The notes: a model not told the origin generated them from the letters alone. Positions 42,374 to 52,014 are shown, counted from the stretch's first letter. The stretch is 64,000 bases of DNA from CAVSRC01 sp963798195 (GCA_963798195.1 CAWCSF010000010.1:1922001-1986000); one strand, 5' to 3'. Translations and numbers: made by a program.

Positions 42374-43144
42374 TCGGCCGGCTGCAACACGATTCCCTCA
42401 CAGGGCTGCCGGGCATCGCCCACGGCTTCTTCACCCGCGAAGGCGGCGTCTCCGGCGGCATCTATGCCAGCCTCAACTGCGGCGTCGGCTCGCAGGACGA
42501 GCGCGCGCACGTGCTGGAGAACCGCGCCCGCGTCGCGTCGGCGCTCGACGTGGCCGCCGAAGCGCTGGCGACGCCCTATCAGGTGCACGGCACCGAGACA
42601 GTCGTGGTCGACACGGTGTGGGAGCCTGGCAAGGGACCCAAGGCAGACGCCGTGGTCACCAGCCGGACGGGCGTGGCGCTGGGCGTCGGCGCGGCCGACT
42701 GCGGGCCGATCCTCTTCGCCGACGCGGAAGCACGGGTGATCGGCGCGGCCCACGCCGGCTGGCGCGGGGCGCTGGCGGGCGTCGCCGATTCCGCCATCGC
42801 CGCGATGGAGGGACTGGGCGCAAGCCGCAGAAACATCGTCGCGGTGCTCGGCCCGTCGATCTCGCAGGCGAACTACGAGGTCGGCCCGGAGCTGGTCGAG
42901 CGCATTCACCGACGCCGACTCCGGCAACGCCCGCTACTTCAAGCCGTCGGAACGACCCGGGCACTCCATGTTCGACCTGCCCGGCTATACCATCACGCGC
43001 CTACGGGCGGCCGGGGTCGCCGCGGCCAGCATGGGCCTGTGCACCTATGCCGAACCCGAACGGTTCTTTTCCTACCGCCGGGCCACCCACCGCGGCGAGC
43101 CCGACTACGGCCGGCTGCTCTCGGCCATCGTGCTTACCGAATAG
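42370..43144 (+). CDS. pgeF: Peptidoglycan editing factor PgeF / purine nucleoside phosphorylase-like (one frameshift as sequenced)
   Basis: This multicopper-oxidase-fold protein of the YfiH family contains AHGFFTREGGVSGGIYASLNCG, TPYQVHGTETVVVDT, ADAVVTSRTGVALGVGAADCGPILFAD and VIGAAHAGWRGALAGV, with the His/Cys zinc site (QVHG, ADCGP, HAGWRG). After an inserted A near 42907 it resumes as FTDADSGNARYFKPSERPGHSMFDLPGY. The corrected length is 257 residues. The family removes wrongly incorporated L-Ser-type residues from wall precursors or acts on purine nucleosides. GTG start overlaps the midA-like stop. Confidence 0.9.
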
Positions 43145-43168
43145 ACAACACGGAAGGCGCCAAAGCCG

Positions 43169-43198
43169 TTGCCATGCCCGCCCCGGCATTGCTACAAG
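43169..43198 (+). promoter_or_regulatory. Candidate sigma-70 promoter for prs
   Basis: TTGCCA (43169-43174) and TACAAG (43193-43198) are separated by 18 bases in the 125-base gap between pgeF and prs. The -10 box is imperfect. The call rests only on match and position. Confidence 0.35.
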
Positions 43199-43269
43199 GC
43201 CGCGGCGTCATCCAACTGTCGCTTAGCCGGATTCGCCTCCCGCTCGCGGCTCCCACCACGGACGCTGGC

Positions 43270-44203
43270 ATGAAACTCGTCGCCGGGAACTCCAATCGCC
43301 CCCTTGCCGAGGCGATCGCGGCCTATCTCGAAATTCCCCTCGCCAAATGCATGGTGCGGCGCTTCGCCGACCAGGAGATCTTCGTCGAAATCCAGGAAAA
43401 CGTCCGTGGCGAGGACGTGTTCGTCATCCAGTCGACGAGCTACCCCGCCAACGACAACATGATGGAACTGCTGATCATCATGGATGCCGCCGCGGCGCTC
43501 GTCTGCCCGCCGGATCACCGCCGTGCTGCCTTATTTCGGCTACGCCCGGCAGGACCGGCGCGCCGCCGGCCGCACGCCGATCTCGGCAAAGCTGGTCGCC
43601 AACCTGATCACCGAGGCCGGCGCCCACCGCGTGCTGACGCTCGACCTTCACGCCGGGCAGATCCAGGGCTTCTTCGACATCCCGACCGACAACCTCTTCT
43701 CGGTGCCGGTGATGAGCGCGCGACATCAAGGCCCACCACGACCTGCGCAACGTCATGGTGGTCTCGCCGGACGTCGGCGGCGTGGTGCGCGCCCGCGCGC
43801 TCGCCAAGCGCATCGACGCGCCACTCGCCATCGTCGACAAGCGCCGCGAGCGCCCCGGCGAGGCCGAGGTGATGAACATCATCGGCGACGTCTCCGGCCG
43901 CCGCTGCATCCTGTTCGACGACATCGTCGATTCCGGCGGCACGCTCTGCAATGCCGCCGAGGCGCTGATGGATGCCGGCGCCGCTTCGGTGCGGCCTACA
44001 TCACCCATGGCGTGCTGTCCGGCGGAGCCGTCGCCCGGGTCACCGCCTCGCGCATCGAGGAACTGGTCATCACCGACTCGATCCAGCCGACCGAGGCGGT
44101 GCTGGCCGCATCGAACATCCGCGTGACGCCGATCGCGGCGCTGATCGGCGAGGCGATCGCGCGCACGGCAAGCGAGAAGTCGGTCTCGAGCCTGTTCGAC
44201 TAG
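43270..44203 (+). CDS. prs: Ribose-phosphate pyrophosphokinase (three frameshifts as sequenced)
   Basis: This enzyme makes PRPP from ribose 5-phosphate and ATP, feeding nucleotide, His and Trp synthesis. It contains MKLVAGNSNRPLAEAIAAYL, VRRFADQEIFVEIQENVRGEDVFVIQSTS, then (new frame) RRITAVLPYFGYARQDRRAAGRTPISAKLVANL, LDLHAGQIQGFFDIPTDNL, (new frame) HHDLRNVMVVSPDVGG, and the PRPP loop ILFDDIVDSGGTLCNAAEAL, then AYITHGVLSGGAV. Two inserted G and one missing base (about 43490, 43722, 43990) explain the breaks. The corrected length is 310 residues, typical for the family. Confidence 0.93.
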
Positions 44204-46047
44204 CGTTCCGGTACGCCGACGCGGCGACGCGCCGGCCGACCCGGTGGCGAAGCGCGGCCTGGAGGCTGTCCAGGCCTCTGCCGTGCGCGCCATCCTGCTC
44301 CTGCTCGCCCTTCGACCCTGTCGTCATCGAAGCGCCGCGCCAGCGGTCGATCACGGCATCGATGAAATCGCTCGTCAAAGACTTCCGTCACGTCCTTGGC
44401 CAGATCCGCCACCGCCTCCGCACGCGGTATCTGGTGCGCCGGCAGTTCGTTCAGCACGAGACGCGTCGGCAGGGGCACGCCTTCGCCGAAGGCGATAACC
44501 TCGCGGGTGCCCAGCGACGGCACGAAGGCAAGCAGGTTGGCGGCGGCATCGGACACCGCCGAGCGCACCATCGCCTGGTCGCGCTCGTTCGCCATGCGCA
44601 TGCAGAACAGCGTCGCTGCACTGGGAGATGATGGTGGCGTCGAGCTCGGCCGGGCCGCTGGGTAACCAGGCCGAGGAAGACGCCGTACTTGCGGCCCTCC
44701 TTGGCGATGCGCGAGAGCGCGCGGCGCGTCGGGCCGAAGCCGACGGAGCGATCCGCCGACGCGTAGCGGTGGGCCTCCTCGCAGACGAAGAGCAGCGGCG
44801 CGGCGCCATCGCTCCACAGGCCGAAATCGAACGCCATGCGGCAAAGCACCGAAACCACAGAATCGACCACCTCGGCCGGGAAGCCGGCAAGCTGCATGAC
44901 GGTCATCGGCTGGCCGTCGGGCGGCAGGCGGAAGAGCTCGCGCACCACCTCGGCCATCGTGTCGCCGCCGACATTGGCGTTGTCGAACATGAAGCCGTAG
45001 CGCGGATCGTTGCGCACCGTCTCGATGCGCGTGATGAGCTTGTGATGGGTCAAGCCGCGAGGACCGGTTCTCGAGCTTGCCCATGCGCTCGTCGATCAGG
45101 CCGACGAGATCCTGCAGGCGATAGGGGACCGGCGTGTCGACGGTGAAGCCGGTGGATTTCGGATCGTAGCCTCCTGAGCGTCAGCCGGTCGGCAGCGCTG
45201 CGGTTCTGCAGGTACATGCTCTTGGCCAGCGGGATCGTCTCGGAGAGGATGGCCAGTTCCTCTTCGACGCCCGGCCGGCCGCCGAAGATGACGTCGACGA
45301 ATTCCTCGAAGTTGAAGAGCCAGAACGGCAGCTTGACGTTGCGCGGATTGAGCACCTGCGCGCGCTCGCCGAAGCAGCGTCCGTATTCGTTGTGCCCATC
45401 GAGCAGGAAGATGCGCAGGTTCGGACGCACCTCCAGGATCTGACGGAGAAGCACCGCCACCGCGCTCGACTTGCCGACGCCGGTCGTCCCGAGGAGGGCG
45501 AAATGCTTGCTCAGCATGTTGTCGACATCGACGAACGCGCTGATCGCAGGATCCTGATGGAGGTGCCCGATGTCGATCGTGACGTTCGCGGCGTTCGCGT
45601 AGACCAGCCGCAACTCGTCGCCTTCCGACCAGCGTCGCAACGTCGCCGATGACCGGGTAGTGAGCGATGCCGCGGCGAAAGGCGGGCACGCCGGTCTTGT
45701 CGGGGGATATCTCGCCCATCATGTCGACGCGCGCCGTTGCGTGGAAGCCGTGCTCGCGTGCGACCGCCGACGTTTCCAGCGGCGACATCGACGATGGTGC
45801 CGATCAGCGTGGCGGTGCCGCGCTGGATGCGGATGCTGCGCCCGACTGTGGCGTTCAGATCGTCGCAGAGAACAAGCGTGGACTGGGGCAGGCCGACGCT
45901 GGCCTGCGATCCGCTCACCGCGATCACCGCGCCTTGAAACGCCGAAAGCCCCGCCTCTTCGGCACCTGAATCGGTCAATATCTGGTCCAAGATGCCCCCG
46001 GCCTCTCGAAGACGCGCGAGGTCTCCGCGCTCCTGTCTCGCGGGCAC
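44200..46047 (-). CDS. HerA-like ATP-binding protein / DNA translocase (at least seven frameshifts as sequenced)
   Basis: Fragments in all three frames assemble into one HerA/FtsK-like ATPase: the HAS-barrel start GAVIAVSGSQASVGL and GTATLIGTIVDV, MLSKHFALLGTTGVGKSSAVAVLLRQIL (Walker A), IFLLDGHNEYG, VSVLCRMAFDFGLWSDGAAPLLFVCEEAHRYAS (Walker B), then GPTRRALSRIAKEGRKYGVFLGLVTQRP, LDATIISQC and REVIAFGEGVPLPTRL. At least seven +1 insertions are needed, and one further indel brings the frame to a stop whose CTAG overlaps the prs stop. No nurA is adjacent. GTG 46047 has GGAGG upstream. It pumps DNA for repair or end resection by family role. Confidence 0.78.
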
Positions 46048-46167
46048 GATAATCAGCCTCCGTACAAATGCGGTTAATCGCAGGCTGAAAATCGCCGGAG
46101 AAACCCGCCTAACGGGAACTTTGGAGCGCAGGCTTAATAAAGGCTGACTGGCGCGCCCGGCCGCCGT

Positions 46168-46196
46168 TTGCCTTTTGTCCCCACCTCCCCTATAAG
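46168..46196 (+). promoter_or_regulatory. Sigma-70 promoter for rplY-pth
   Basis: TTGCCT (46168-46173), a 17-base spacer and TATAAG (46191-46196) match the consensus spacing well. They lie 64 bases before the rplY start, in the region between the divergent herA-like and rplY genes. Confidence 0.55.
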
Positions 46197-46259
46197 CCCG
46201 CCTGCCGCGCCGACACCCCTGGAGGCACGCGGTTAATAGCCAAACTCAAGGAGTTTCCG

Positions 46260-47001
46260 ATGGGCGCTACCTACGAGCTCACGGCGACGGTTCGCGAGAA
46301 GGTGGGCAAGGGGGCCGCCCGCTCGGTTCGTCGTCAGGGCATGATTCCCGCCGTAATCTACGGCGGCAACAAACCTCCGATCACCATCAGCCTGCCCGGC
46401 CGGGAGGTCTTCCTCAAGATCCACGGCGGCGGCTTCTATACGACGCTGGCGACCATCGACGGTCGACGGCGAGAAGATTCAGACCATCCCCCGCGACTAC
46501 CAGCTCGACCCGGTCAGCGACCGGCCGATGCATGTCGACTTCATGCGCGTGACGCCGGACTCGTTCATCACGATCGAAATCCCGGTGCACTTCCTCAACG
46601 AGAGCCAGGCGCCAGGCATCAAGCGCGGCGGCGTGCTGAACGTCGTGCGTCACCGCTTCTCGGTGATCTGCCGCGCCGACAGCATTCCCGACCACGTCGA
46701 CGCCGACCTCACCGGCCTCGACATCAACGACTCGCTGCACATCTCGGCACTAGCTCTGCCCGATGGCGTACGCCCGACGATCAAGCGCGACTTCACCATC
46801 GCGACGATCGCCGCGCCGGCCGCGATCAAGGAAGAGATGCGCACGGCCGCCGAAGCCGCGGCCAAAGCCGCCACCGACGCTGCCGCTGCCGAGGAAGCTG
46901 GAGCCGAGGGCGCCGCCCCGGCGGAAGGCGCCGCGGGAACCGGCGCGAAGCCGGCGCCGGGCGCTGCTCCTGCGGCAAAGCCAGAGGCCGCCAAGAAGTA
47001 G
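46260..47001 (+). CDS. rplY: 50S ribosomal protein L25/general stress protein Ctc (one frameshift as sequenced)
   Basis: This is the long form of bL25, which binds 5S rRNA. The N-terminal L25 domain (YELTATVREKVGKGAARSVRRQGMIPAVIYGGNKPPITISLPGREV) is followed, after an extra G near 46462, by VDGEKIQTIPRDYQLDPVSDRPMHVDFMRVTPD. The CTC-type TL5 beta domain then appears (GGVLNVVRHRFSVICRADSIPDHVDADLTGLDINDSLH), and the protein ends in an Ala/Glu/Pro/Lys-rich tail. The corrected length is 246 residues. AAGGAG precedes ATG. It is co-transcribed with pth. Confidence 0.94.
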
Positions 47002-47034
47002 GGCCGGCCGCATCGGGTCAACGGGAGAGCCGCA

Positions 47035-47752
47035 ATGCTCCTCATCGTCGGCCTCGGAAATCCGGGCGCACAATACGCGCGCCAGCGTCACAATGTCGGC
47101 TTCATGGCTGCCGACGTGATCCACACCCGCCACGGCTTCACGCCGTGGCGGCGTCGTTTTCAGGGTGAGATCTCGGAGGGCACGCTCTCCGGCGAGAAGG
47201 TGCTGCTGCTCAAGCCGCAGACCTACATGAACGAGTCGGGCCGCGCCGTTCAGGCCGCCGCCGCTTTCTACAAGATCAAGCCGGAAGACATCGTCGTCAT
47301 CCACGACGAGGTCGACCTGCCGCCGGGCAAGACACGCATCAAGATCGGCGGCGGCGCCGCCGGACATAACGGCCTTCGCTCCATCGACGGCGCCATCGGC
47401 GACGGCTATCGGCGCGTGCGCGTCGGCGTCGGCCATCCTGGCGTCAAGGAAGCCGTACCGCACTACGTGCTGCACGACTTCGCCAAGGCGGACACCGCGT
47501 GGCTGCTACCGCTGCTTGACGCCATCGCCGACAATGCCGCCCTGCTCGCCGAGGGCAAGGACCCGACCTTCGCCAACCGGCTGCACGCCGCCACCGGGCG
47601 AGGACAAGCCCGGGAAAAAGAGCAAGGTCGACAAGGGCTTGGCGGATACACCGGAATCAACCTCCGAGGCACCTCAAGCAAAGTCTGAAGACGCGAAGAA
47701 GCCCCACGAGGGGCCCTTTGCCCGCGGGCTCAAGAAGCTGTTCGGCGGATAA
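47035..47752 (+). CDS. pth: Peptidyl-tRNA hydrolase (one frameshift as sequenced)
   Basis: This enzyme releases peptides from stalled peptidyl-tRNA. MLLIVGLGNPGAQYARQRHNVGFMAAD contains the catalytic His (RHNVG), LLLKPQTYMNESGRAV the conserved Asn, and IVVIHDEVDLPPGKTRIKIGGGAAGHNGLRSI the Asp and His pocket. The body is intact. An extra G in a GGG run at about 47602 changes the C-terminal tail, which otherwise reads EDKPGKKSKVDKGLAD and ends GPFARGLKKLFGG, as in relatives. The corrected length is 238 residues. Confidence 0.95.
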
Positions 47753-47765
47753 GACGGCAAGAATC

Positions 47766-47804
47766 GAGAACGCTCCACGGGGGGAGACGCCGTGGAGCGT
47801 TCTC
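47766..47804. terminator. Hairpin between convergent pth and fasciclin genes
   Basis: GAGAACGCTCCACG and CGTGGAGCGTTCTC form a perfect 14-bp stem around an 11-base loop. There is no long U-tract, so efficiency is uncertain. The position between two convergent genes favours a shared terminator. Confidence 0.65.
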
Positions 47805-47818
47805 AAACAGTGCCGGCC

Positions 47819-48391
47819 CTACTTGGGCAGCAGCACCTTGTCGATGACGTGGATGACGCCGTTGGACTGATTGACGTCGGCGATCGTGATCTTCGCGGCG
47901 CCACCATTCTGGTCGATTACGTAGAAGGAACCGCCCTTCCGCTGGATGGTGATGGGCTTGCCCGCCACCGTGGACAGGTTGAGGCGCTTGCCGCCCATCG
48001 TCTTCGCCTTGATGTCGGCGGACGACAGGTTACCTGCCACGACGTGGTAGGTCAGGATCGTGACCAGTTGATCCTTGTTCTCGGGCTTCAGCAGCGTGTC
48101 GACCGTACCGGCCGGCAGCGCATCGAAAGCCGCGTTGACTGGCGCGAAGACGGTGAACGGACCCGCGCTGGACAACGTGTCGACCAAGCCGGCGGCCTTC
48201 ACCGCGGCGACGAGTGTGGTGTGATCCTTTGAATTGACGGCATTCTCGACAATGTTCTTCGACGGATACATCGGCGCACCGCCAACCATCACGGTGTCCT
48301 CGGCAGAGGCGGTGACCGGCACCGCAACGGCGGCAACACCACCGGCGAGCACGGCAGCGAACGCGGCGCGAACAAAAGACCTGTAAGCCAT
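47819..48391 (-). CDS. Fasciclin domain-containing secreted protein
   Basis: This 190-residue protein has a signal peptide ending VTASAEDT, then one FAS1 domain: NIVENAVNSKDHTTLVAAVKAAGLVDTLSSAGPFTVFAPVNAAFDALPAGTVDTLLKPENKDQLVTILTYHVVAGNL (H1 and the YH motif) and GVIHVIDKVLLP (H2). The length is the usual one for bacterial single-FAS1 proteins. They are exported and linked to adhesion or cell-surface interaction. It converges on pth and leads the leftward TRAP-related group, though it may be a separate transcript. Confidence 0.92.
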   Translation of the reverse strand: MAYRSFVRAAFAAVLAGGVAAVAVPVTASAEDTVMVGGAPMYPSKNIVENAVNSKDHTTLVAAVKAAGLVDTLSSAGPFTVFAPVNAAFDALPAGTVDTLLKPENKDQLVTILTYHVVAGNLSSADIKAKTMGGKRLNLSTVAGKPITIQRKGGSFYVIDQNGGAAKITIADVNQSNGVIHVIDKVLLPK

Positions 48392-48487
48392 CTGACTTTT
48401 CCCTCTCCTTTTGACGCCGGAATTCGGCGGCTGGGAGAGATACGGAACCAATCGATCGAAGGTTTCACCGGCGCAGGAATAAAGCCG

Positions 48488-48844
48488 CTAGGGACACGGC
48501 TCCAGAACGATCGGATCGCCCCCCTGCCCGCCAAGGTCGCGGCAGCCTTCCTTGGTACAGAGGTGCCAGGCGCCGGCCGCCCCCGAATCGGCAAGGAGCA
48601 GCTTTGGCTGTGGCGGGAGATGCGGATGGTAGACCCAGCCGCTGCCGTCGAAGACGGAGCCATCCGGCGGATCCATGCCGGCGCCCGAGCCTTCGACACG
48701 CGCCTCGACCACGACCAGTCCAGCGGGCGTCACCCGCCACTGCTCGCTCCAGGTGATTTTCTCGACGGAATGGGTCCACGAGAGGGAGAAGGCGGCAACC
48801 GCCAGCGTCGCGAGCTTGCCGCCGGCGAGGATGCAGAGGCTCAT
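48488..48844 (-). CDS. DUF1850 domain-containing protein
   Basis: This 118-residue protein has an N-terminal hydrophobic segment (LCILAGGKLATLAVAAFSLSW) and the DUF1850 pattern WTHSVEKITWSEQWRVTPAGLVVVEARVEGSGAGMDPPDGSVFDGSGWVYHP. DUF1850 genes regularly follow fused TRAP permeases, as here, with the ATGA start overlapping the permease stop. It is presumably an accessory periplasmic component of that transporter. Function is not established. Confidence 0.85.
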   Translation of the reverse strand: MSLCILAGGKLATLAVAAFSLSWTHSVEKITWSEQWRVTPAGLVVVEARVEGSGAGMDPPDGSVFDGSGWVYHPHLPPQPKLLLADSGAAGAWHLCTKEGCRDLGGQGGDPIVLEPCP

Positions 48845-50979
48845 GCCGGCGAGGCGGCAATCGCCCGGCGTGCCCGCCAGTAGTGCTGGACGAGGAAGAG
48901 AATCGCGAGCGCGAAGCCGATCTCGTCGGTGACCGGCAGCGCCGCCACCAGCGTGAAGGCGGCGATGGTGGCGAGACCCCGCTCCCACCACGCGAGGTCA
49001 CGGCGGAGATGGCCGATGGCGGCGGCGCCCCACAGCATGATGGCGAGACACGCCTTGATAAGGATGTAGGCCACGGCCGCCGGATAGCCGATCTCAGCGG
49101 CGAGCGGACCGCCGTCCTGGAGCATCAGCGCCGGCGTGTAGACCGCCATGAAAGGGATGACGAAGCCGGCGAGCGCAATGCGCACGGCCTCAAGGCCGAT
49201 CTTCAATCCGCTCTCCTTGGCGATCGGCGCGGCGGCGAAAGCGGCAAGCGCCACCGGCGGCGTCAGGTCGGCGAGGATGCCGAAGTAGAAGACGAACATG
49301 TGCGTGACGATGAGCGGCACGCCGAGATGGAGCAGCGCGGGGCCGGCGAGCGACGATGTGATGATGTAGTTCGGGATGGTCGGGATGCCCATGCCGAGGA
49401 TGAGGCAGGTGACCATGGTGAGCAGCAGCGACAGGAACAGGCTGGTGCCGCCGACCGAGACGATGAACTGGCCGAAGGTCGTGGCGAGACCGGTCAGCGT
49501 CATGGTGCCGATGATGATGCCGACGGTGGCGCAGGCGACGCCGACGGGGAGCGCGGTCTTGGCGCCCTCGGCGAGGCTGTCGCGGCAGAGCAGAAGGGTC
49601 TCGCGCCCGCCGGCCTTGAACAGGTTCCAGGCGATGAGCGCGGCGATGCCGAGGACCAGCGCCATGATGCCGAAACGCAGGAAAGACGCGGCAACCAGGC
49701 CGAGTCCGATCCAGAAAACGACGCGGATGACCATCGACGGCAGGCCGGCGACGATGGCCGTGCCGAGGATCAGCATGACGGTGAGCGCAAGGCCGATCGA
49801 GCCGGCGAAGAGGGGCGTATAGCCGCTGAACAGCAGGTAAACCAGCACGGCAAGCGGCAGGATCAGGTACCAACGCCGCCGAACTGCATCGAGTGCCGAC
49901 GGACACTCCTCCTTCGGCAGGCCGAGCAGGCCGCGCTTGCCGGCTTCCAGATGGACCATCCAGAAGGTCGAGCCGAAATAGAGCAGCGCCGGCACCACGG
50001 CAGCCTTGACCACGGTGGCATAGGAGACGTCGAGCGTCTCGGCCATGATGAAGGCGACTGCGCCCATGACCGGCGGCATGATCTGCCCGCCCATCGACGA
50101 GGTCGCCTCGACGCCGCCGGCGAAGGCGGCGCGGTAGCCGAAGCGCTTCATCAGCGGAATGGTGAACTGGCCGGTGGTCACCACGTTGGCGACGCCGGAG
50201 CCGGAGATCGTGCCCATCAGCCCGGACGAGATGACGGCGACCTTGGCGGCGCCGCCGCGGGCATGGCCGACGAGGCCGAGGGCGACGTCGGTGAAGAACT
50301 GGATCATCCCGGCGCGCTCCATGAACGAGCCGAACAGGATGAAGAGGAAGATGTAGGTCGAGGAGACGTAGACCGGGATGCCGTAAACGCCCTCGGTGCC
50401 GAAGGCCATATGGTCGATGACCTGCGAGAAATCGTAGCCGCGATGATTGAGCGGCGCCGGCAGGTACTGGCCGAAGAAGCAGTAGGCGAGGAACGTGCCG
50501 GAAATGATCGGCAGGGCCGGCCCCATGGCGCGGAGCGCCGCGAGCAGCACGACACCGAGCAGGATAACGCCGACGGTCAGGTCGGCAACGGTCGGATAGC
50601 CCGAACGGATGATGAGGTCGCGGTAGAAAAACCACTGGTAGAACGCCACACCAACGCCGAGCAGCGCCAGCACCCAGCCGAGGATGCGCACGATGCGCGG
50701 ATCGTCCTTGGCTGCGCCGATGAGCGGGAAGACCAGCAGCGTCAGGAAGCCGACATGGATGGCGCGGACGATCTGGCTGGGCATTACCAGGAGACCCAGC
50801 GCCGTGGCGAGCTGGAAAGCCGAAAAGACGACCGCCAGCCAGAACAGCAGCCTCCCTTCCCTATCGGGCCGGAAGCTTTCAGCGAGCGGATCGTGGACCC
50901 CGAGTGCCGGCGCTTCCGCGAGCGGAAGATGATCGGGCGCGATGCCCGAATTGGAAGTGGCGTGTTCCGGGGACGTCAT
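48841..50979 (-). CDS. TRAP transporter permease, 4TM/12TM fusion
   Basis: This 712-residue integral membrane protein fuses the small (DctQ-like) and large (DctM-like) TRAP subunits, with about 18 helices. SAFQLATALGLLVMPSQIVRAIHVGFLTLLVFPLIGA is the N-terminal part. The DctM core shows YIFLFILFGSFMERAGMIQFFTDVALGLVGHARGGAAKVAVISSGLMGTISGSGVANVVTTGQFTIPLMKRFGY, with the GxxSGSxxAxxxT substrate/sodium site, and GMGIPTIPNYIITSSLAGPALLHLG. It couples Na+ to uptake of a carboxylate or glutamate-like solute delivered by the TAXI protein. It is co-transcribed with DUF1850. Confidence 0.94.
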   Translation of the reverse strand: MTSPEHATSNSGIAPDHLPLAEAPALGVHDPLAESFRPDREGRLLFWLAVVFSAFQLATALGLLVMPSQIVRAIHVGFLTLLVFPLIGAAKDDPRIVRILGWVLALLGVGVAFYQWFFYRDLIIRSGYPTVADLTVGVILLGVVLLAALRAMGPALPIISGTFLAYCFFGQYLPAPLNHRGYDFSQVIDHMAFGTEGVYGIPVYVSSTYIFLFILFGSFMERAGMIQFFTDVALGLVGHARGGAAKVAVISSGLMGTISGSGVANVVTTGQFTIPLMKRFGYRAAFAGGVEATSSMGGQIMPPVMGAVAFIMAETLDVSYATVVKAAVVPALLYFGSTFWMVHLEAGKRGLLGLPKEECPSALDAVRRRWYLILPLAVLVYLLFSGYTPLFAGSIGLALTVMLILGTAIVAGLPSMVIRVVFWIGLGLVAASFLRFGIMALVLGIAALIAWNLFKAGGRETLLLCRDSLAEGAKTALPVGVACATVGIIIGTMTLTGLATTFGQFIVSVGGTSLFLSLLLTMVTCLILGMGIPTIPNYIITSSLAGPALLHLGVPLIVTHMFVFYFGILADLTPPVALAAFAAAPIAKESGLKIGLEAVRIALAGFVIPFMAVYTPALMLQDGGPLAAEIGYPAAVAYILIKACLAIMLWGAAAIGHLRRDLAWWERGLATIAAFTLVAALPVTDEIGFALAILFLVQHYWRARRAIAASPA

Positions 50980-51054
50980 CGGCAGTCTTGGCCCATGCGC
51001 AACACGGCGCGACGCGTGAGGCGCCGCGCCGTGAGAAGCGTCAGGAGGCGATCG

Positions 51055-52014
51055 TTACATCGCGCCCTTTTCCTTGTAGTAGCGTTCGGCGCCCGGATGC
51101 AGCGGGATCGGCAGCCCCTTCGTGGCCGCCTCGATGCTGATCGCCTTGGCGGCGGCGTGGGCAGCGACCATGTCGTCGAGGTGTTCGAAGAGGGCCTTGG
51201 TCATCTGGTAGACCGTCTCGTCGCTGAGGTCCGAGCGGGTCACGAGAATGTTCGTGATCGCTGCGGTCGGCACGTCCTCGGTCTGGCCCTCATAGGTGCC
51301 CGCCGGGATCATCTGCGAGGTGTACGGCGCGCCGATCTTCGCCACCACATCCGCCGGCACGGCAACGATCTGGATCGGGATCGACGAAGCGAGGTCGCGG
51401 ATCGAGGCGACGCCGAGGCCGGCCGACTGGAGTGTGGCGTCGAGCTGGCGGTTCTTCATGAGTTCGACCAACTCGCCGAACGGAAGGTATTCGGCCCGGC
51501 TGAGATCGTCGTACTTCAGGCCGGCGGCCTCGAAGATGGCGCGCGCGTTGAGCTCGGTACCGGACTTCGGCGCACCGACCGAGAGGCTGTGCCCCTTGAG
51601 GTCGGCGAGCGTCTTGATGCCGGAATCCTTGGTGGCGACGACCTGCACGTAATTCGAATAGATCGCGGCGACGGCGCGTAGCTTGTCGAGTTTGCCGGGG
51701 AAGCCGACGTCGGTGTTGCCTTCCCACGCGAGCTTGACGGAATCGCCCAGCGCGAAGGCGATCTCGCCCTTGCCCTGCTGGAGCAGGTTGAGGTTTTCCA
51801 CCGATGCCTTGGTCGACTGCACCTGCGTTCGGGCACCGGCAATGTTGTTGCCGTAGATGGTCGAAAGAGCGACGCCGAGCGGGTAGTACACGCCGCTGGT
51901 GCCGCCGGTGAGCACATTGATGAACTCATCCGCACGGGCCGCGACATTGCCGGCCACAAGCAGCGAAAGGCCGACGGCGCCAGCCGCAACCAGGCGATTG
52001 CCAACAAAGGACAT
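51055..52014 (-). CDS. TAXI-family TRAP transporter solute-binding protein
   Basis: This 319-residue periplasmic binding protein has a signal peptide ending AARADEF and a TAXI fold (INVLTGGTSGVYYPLGVALSTIYGNNIAGARTQVQSTKASVENLNLLQQGKGEIAFALGDSVKLAWEGN), with YSNYVQVVATKDSGIKTLADLKGHSLSVGAPKSGTELNARAIFEAAGLKYDDLS later. It supplies substrate to the fused permease 75 bases downstream. GGGAGGTG precedes ATG 52014. Ligands of TAXI proteins include glutamate/glutamine-like acids; this one is not assignable. Confidence 0.93.
   Translation of the reverse strand: MSFVGNRLVAAGAVGLSLLVAGNVAARADEFINVLTGGTSGVYYPLGVALSTIYGNNIAGARTQVQSTKASVENLNLLQQGKGEIAFALGDSVKLAWEGNTDVGFPGKLDKLRAVAAIYSNYVQVVATKDSGIKTLADLKGHSLSVGAPKSGTELNARAIFEAAGLKYDDLSRAEYLPFGELVELMKNRQLDATLQSAGLGVASIRDLASSIPIQIVAVPADVVAKIGAPYTSQMIPAGTYEGQTEDVPTAAITNILVTRSDLSDETVYQMTKALFEHLDDMVAAHAAAKAISIEAATKGLPIPLHPGAERYYKEKGAM

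Noticed and set aside
41286..44203. Programmed ribosomal frameshifting as the cause of the many frame changes
   Set aside because: Sites lack slippery heptamers or a common signal and occur in unrelated housekeeping genes that are never frameshifted elsewhere.
48883..51681. 932-codon plus-strand open frame opposite the TRAP permease
   Set aside because: Composition is almost wholly charged residues and Gln/His, as expected from reverse-complemented transmembrane codons. The permease is the real gene.
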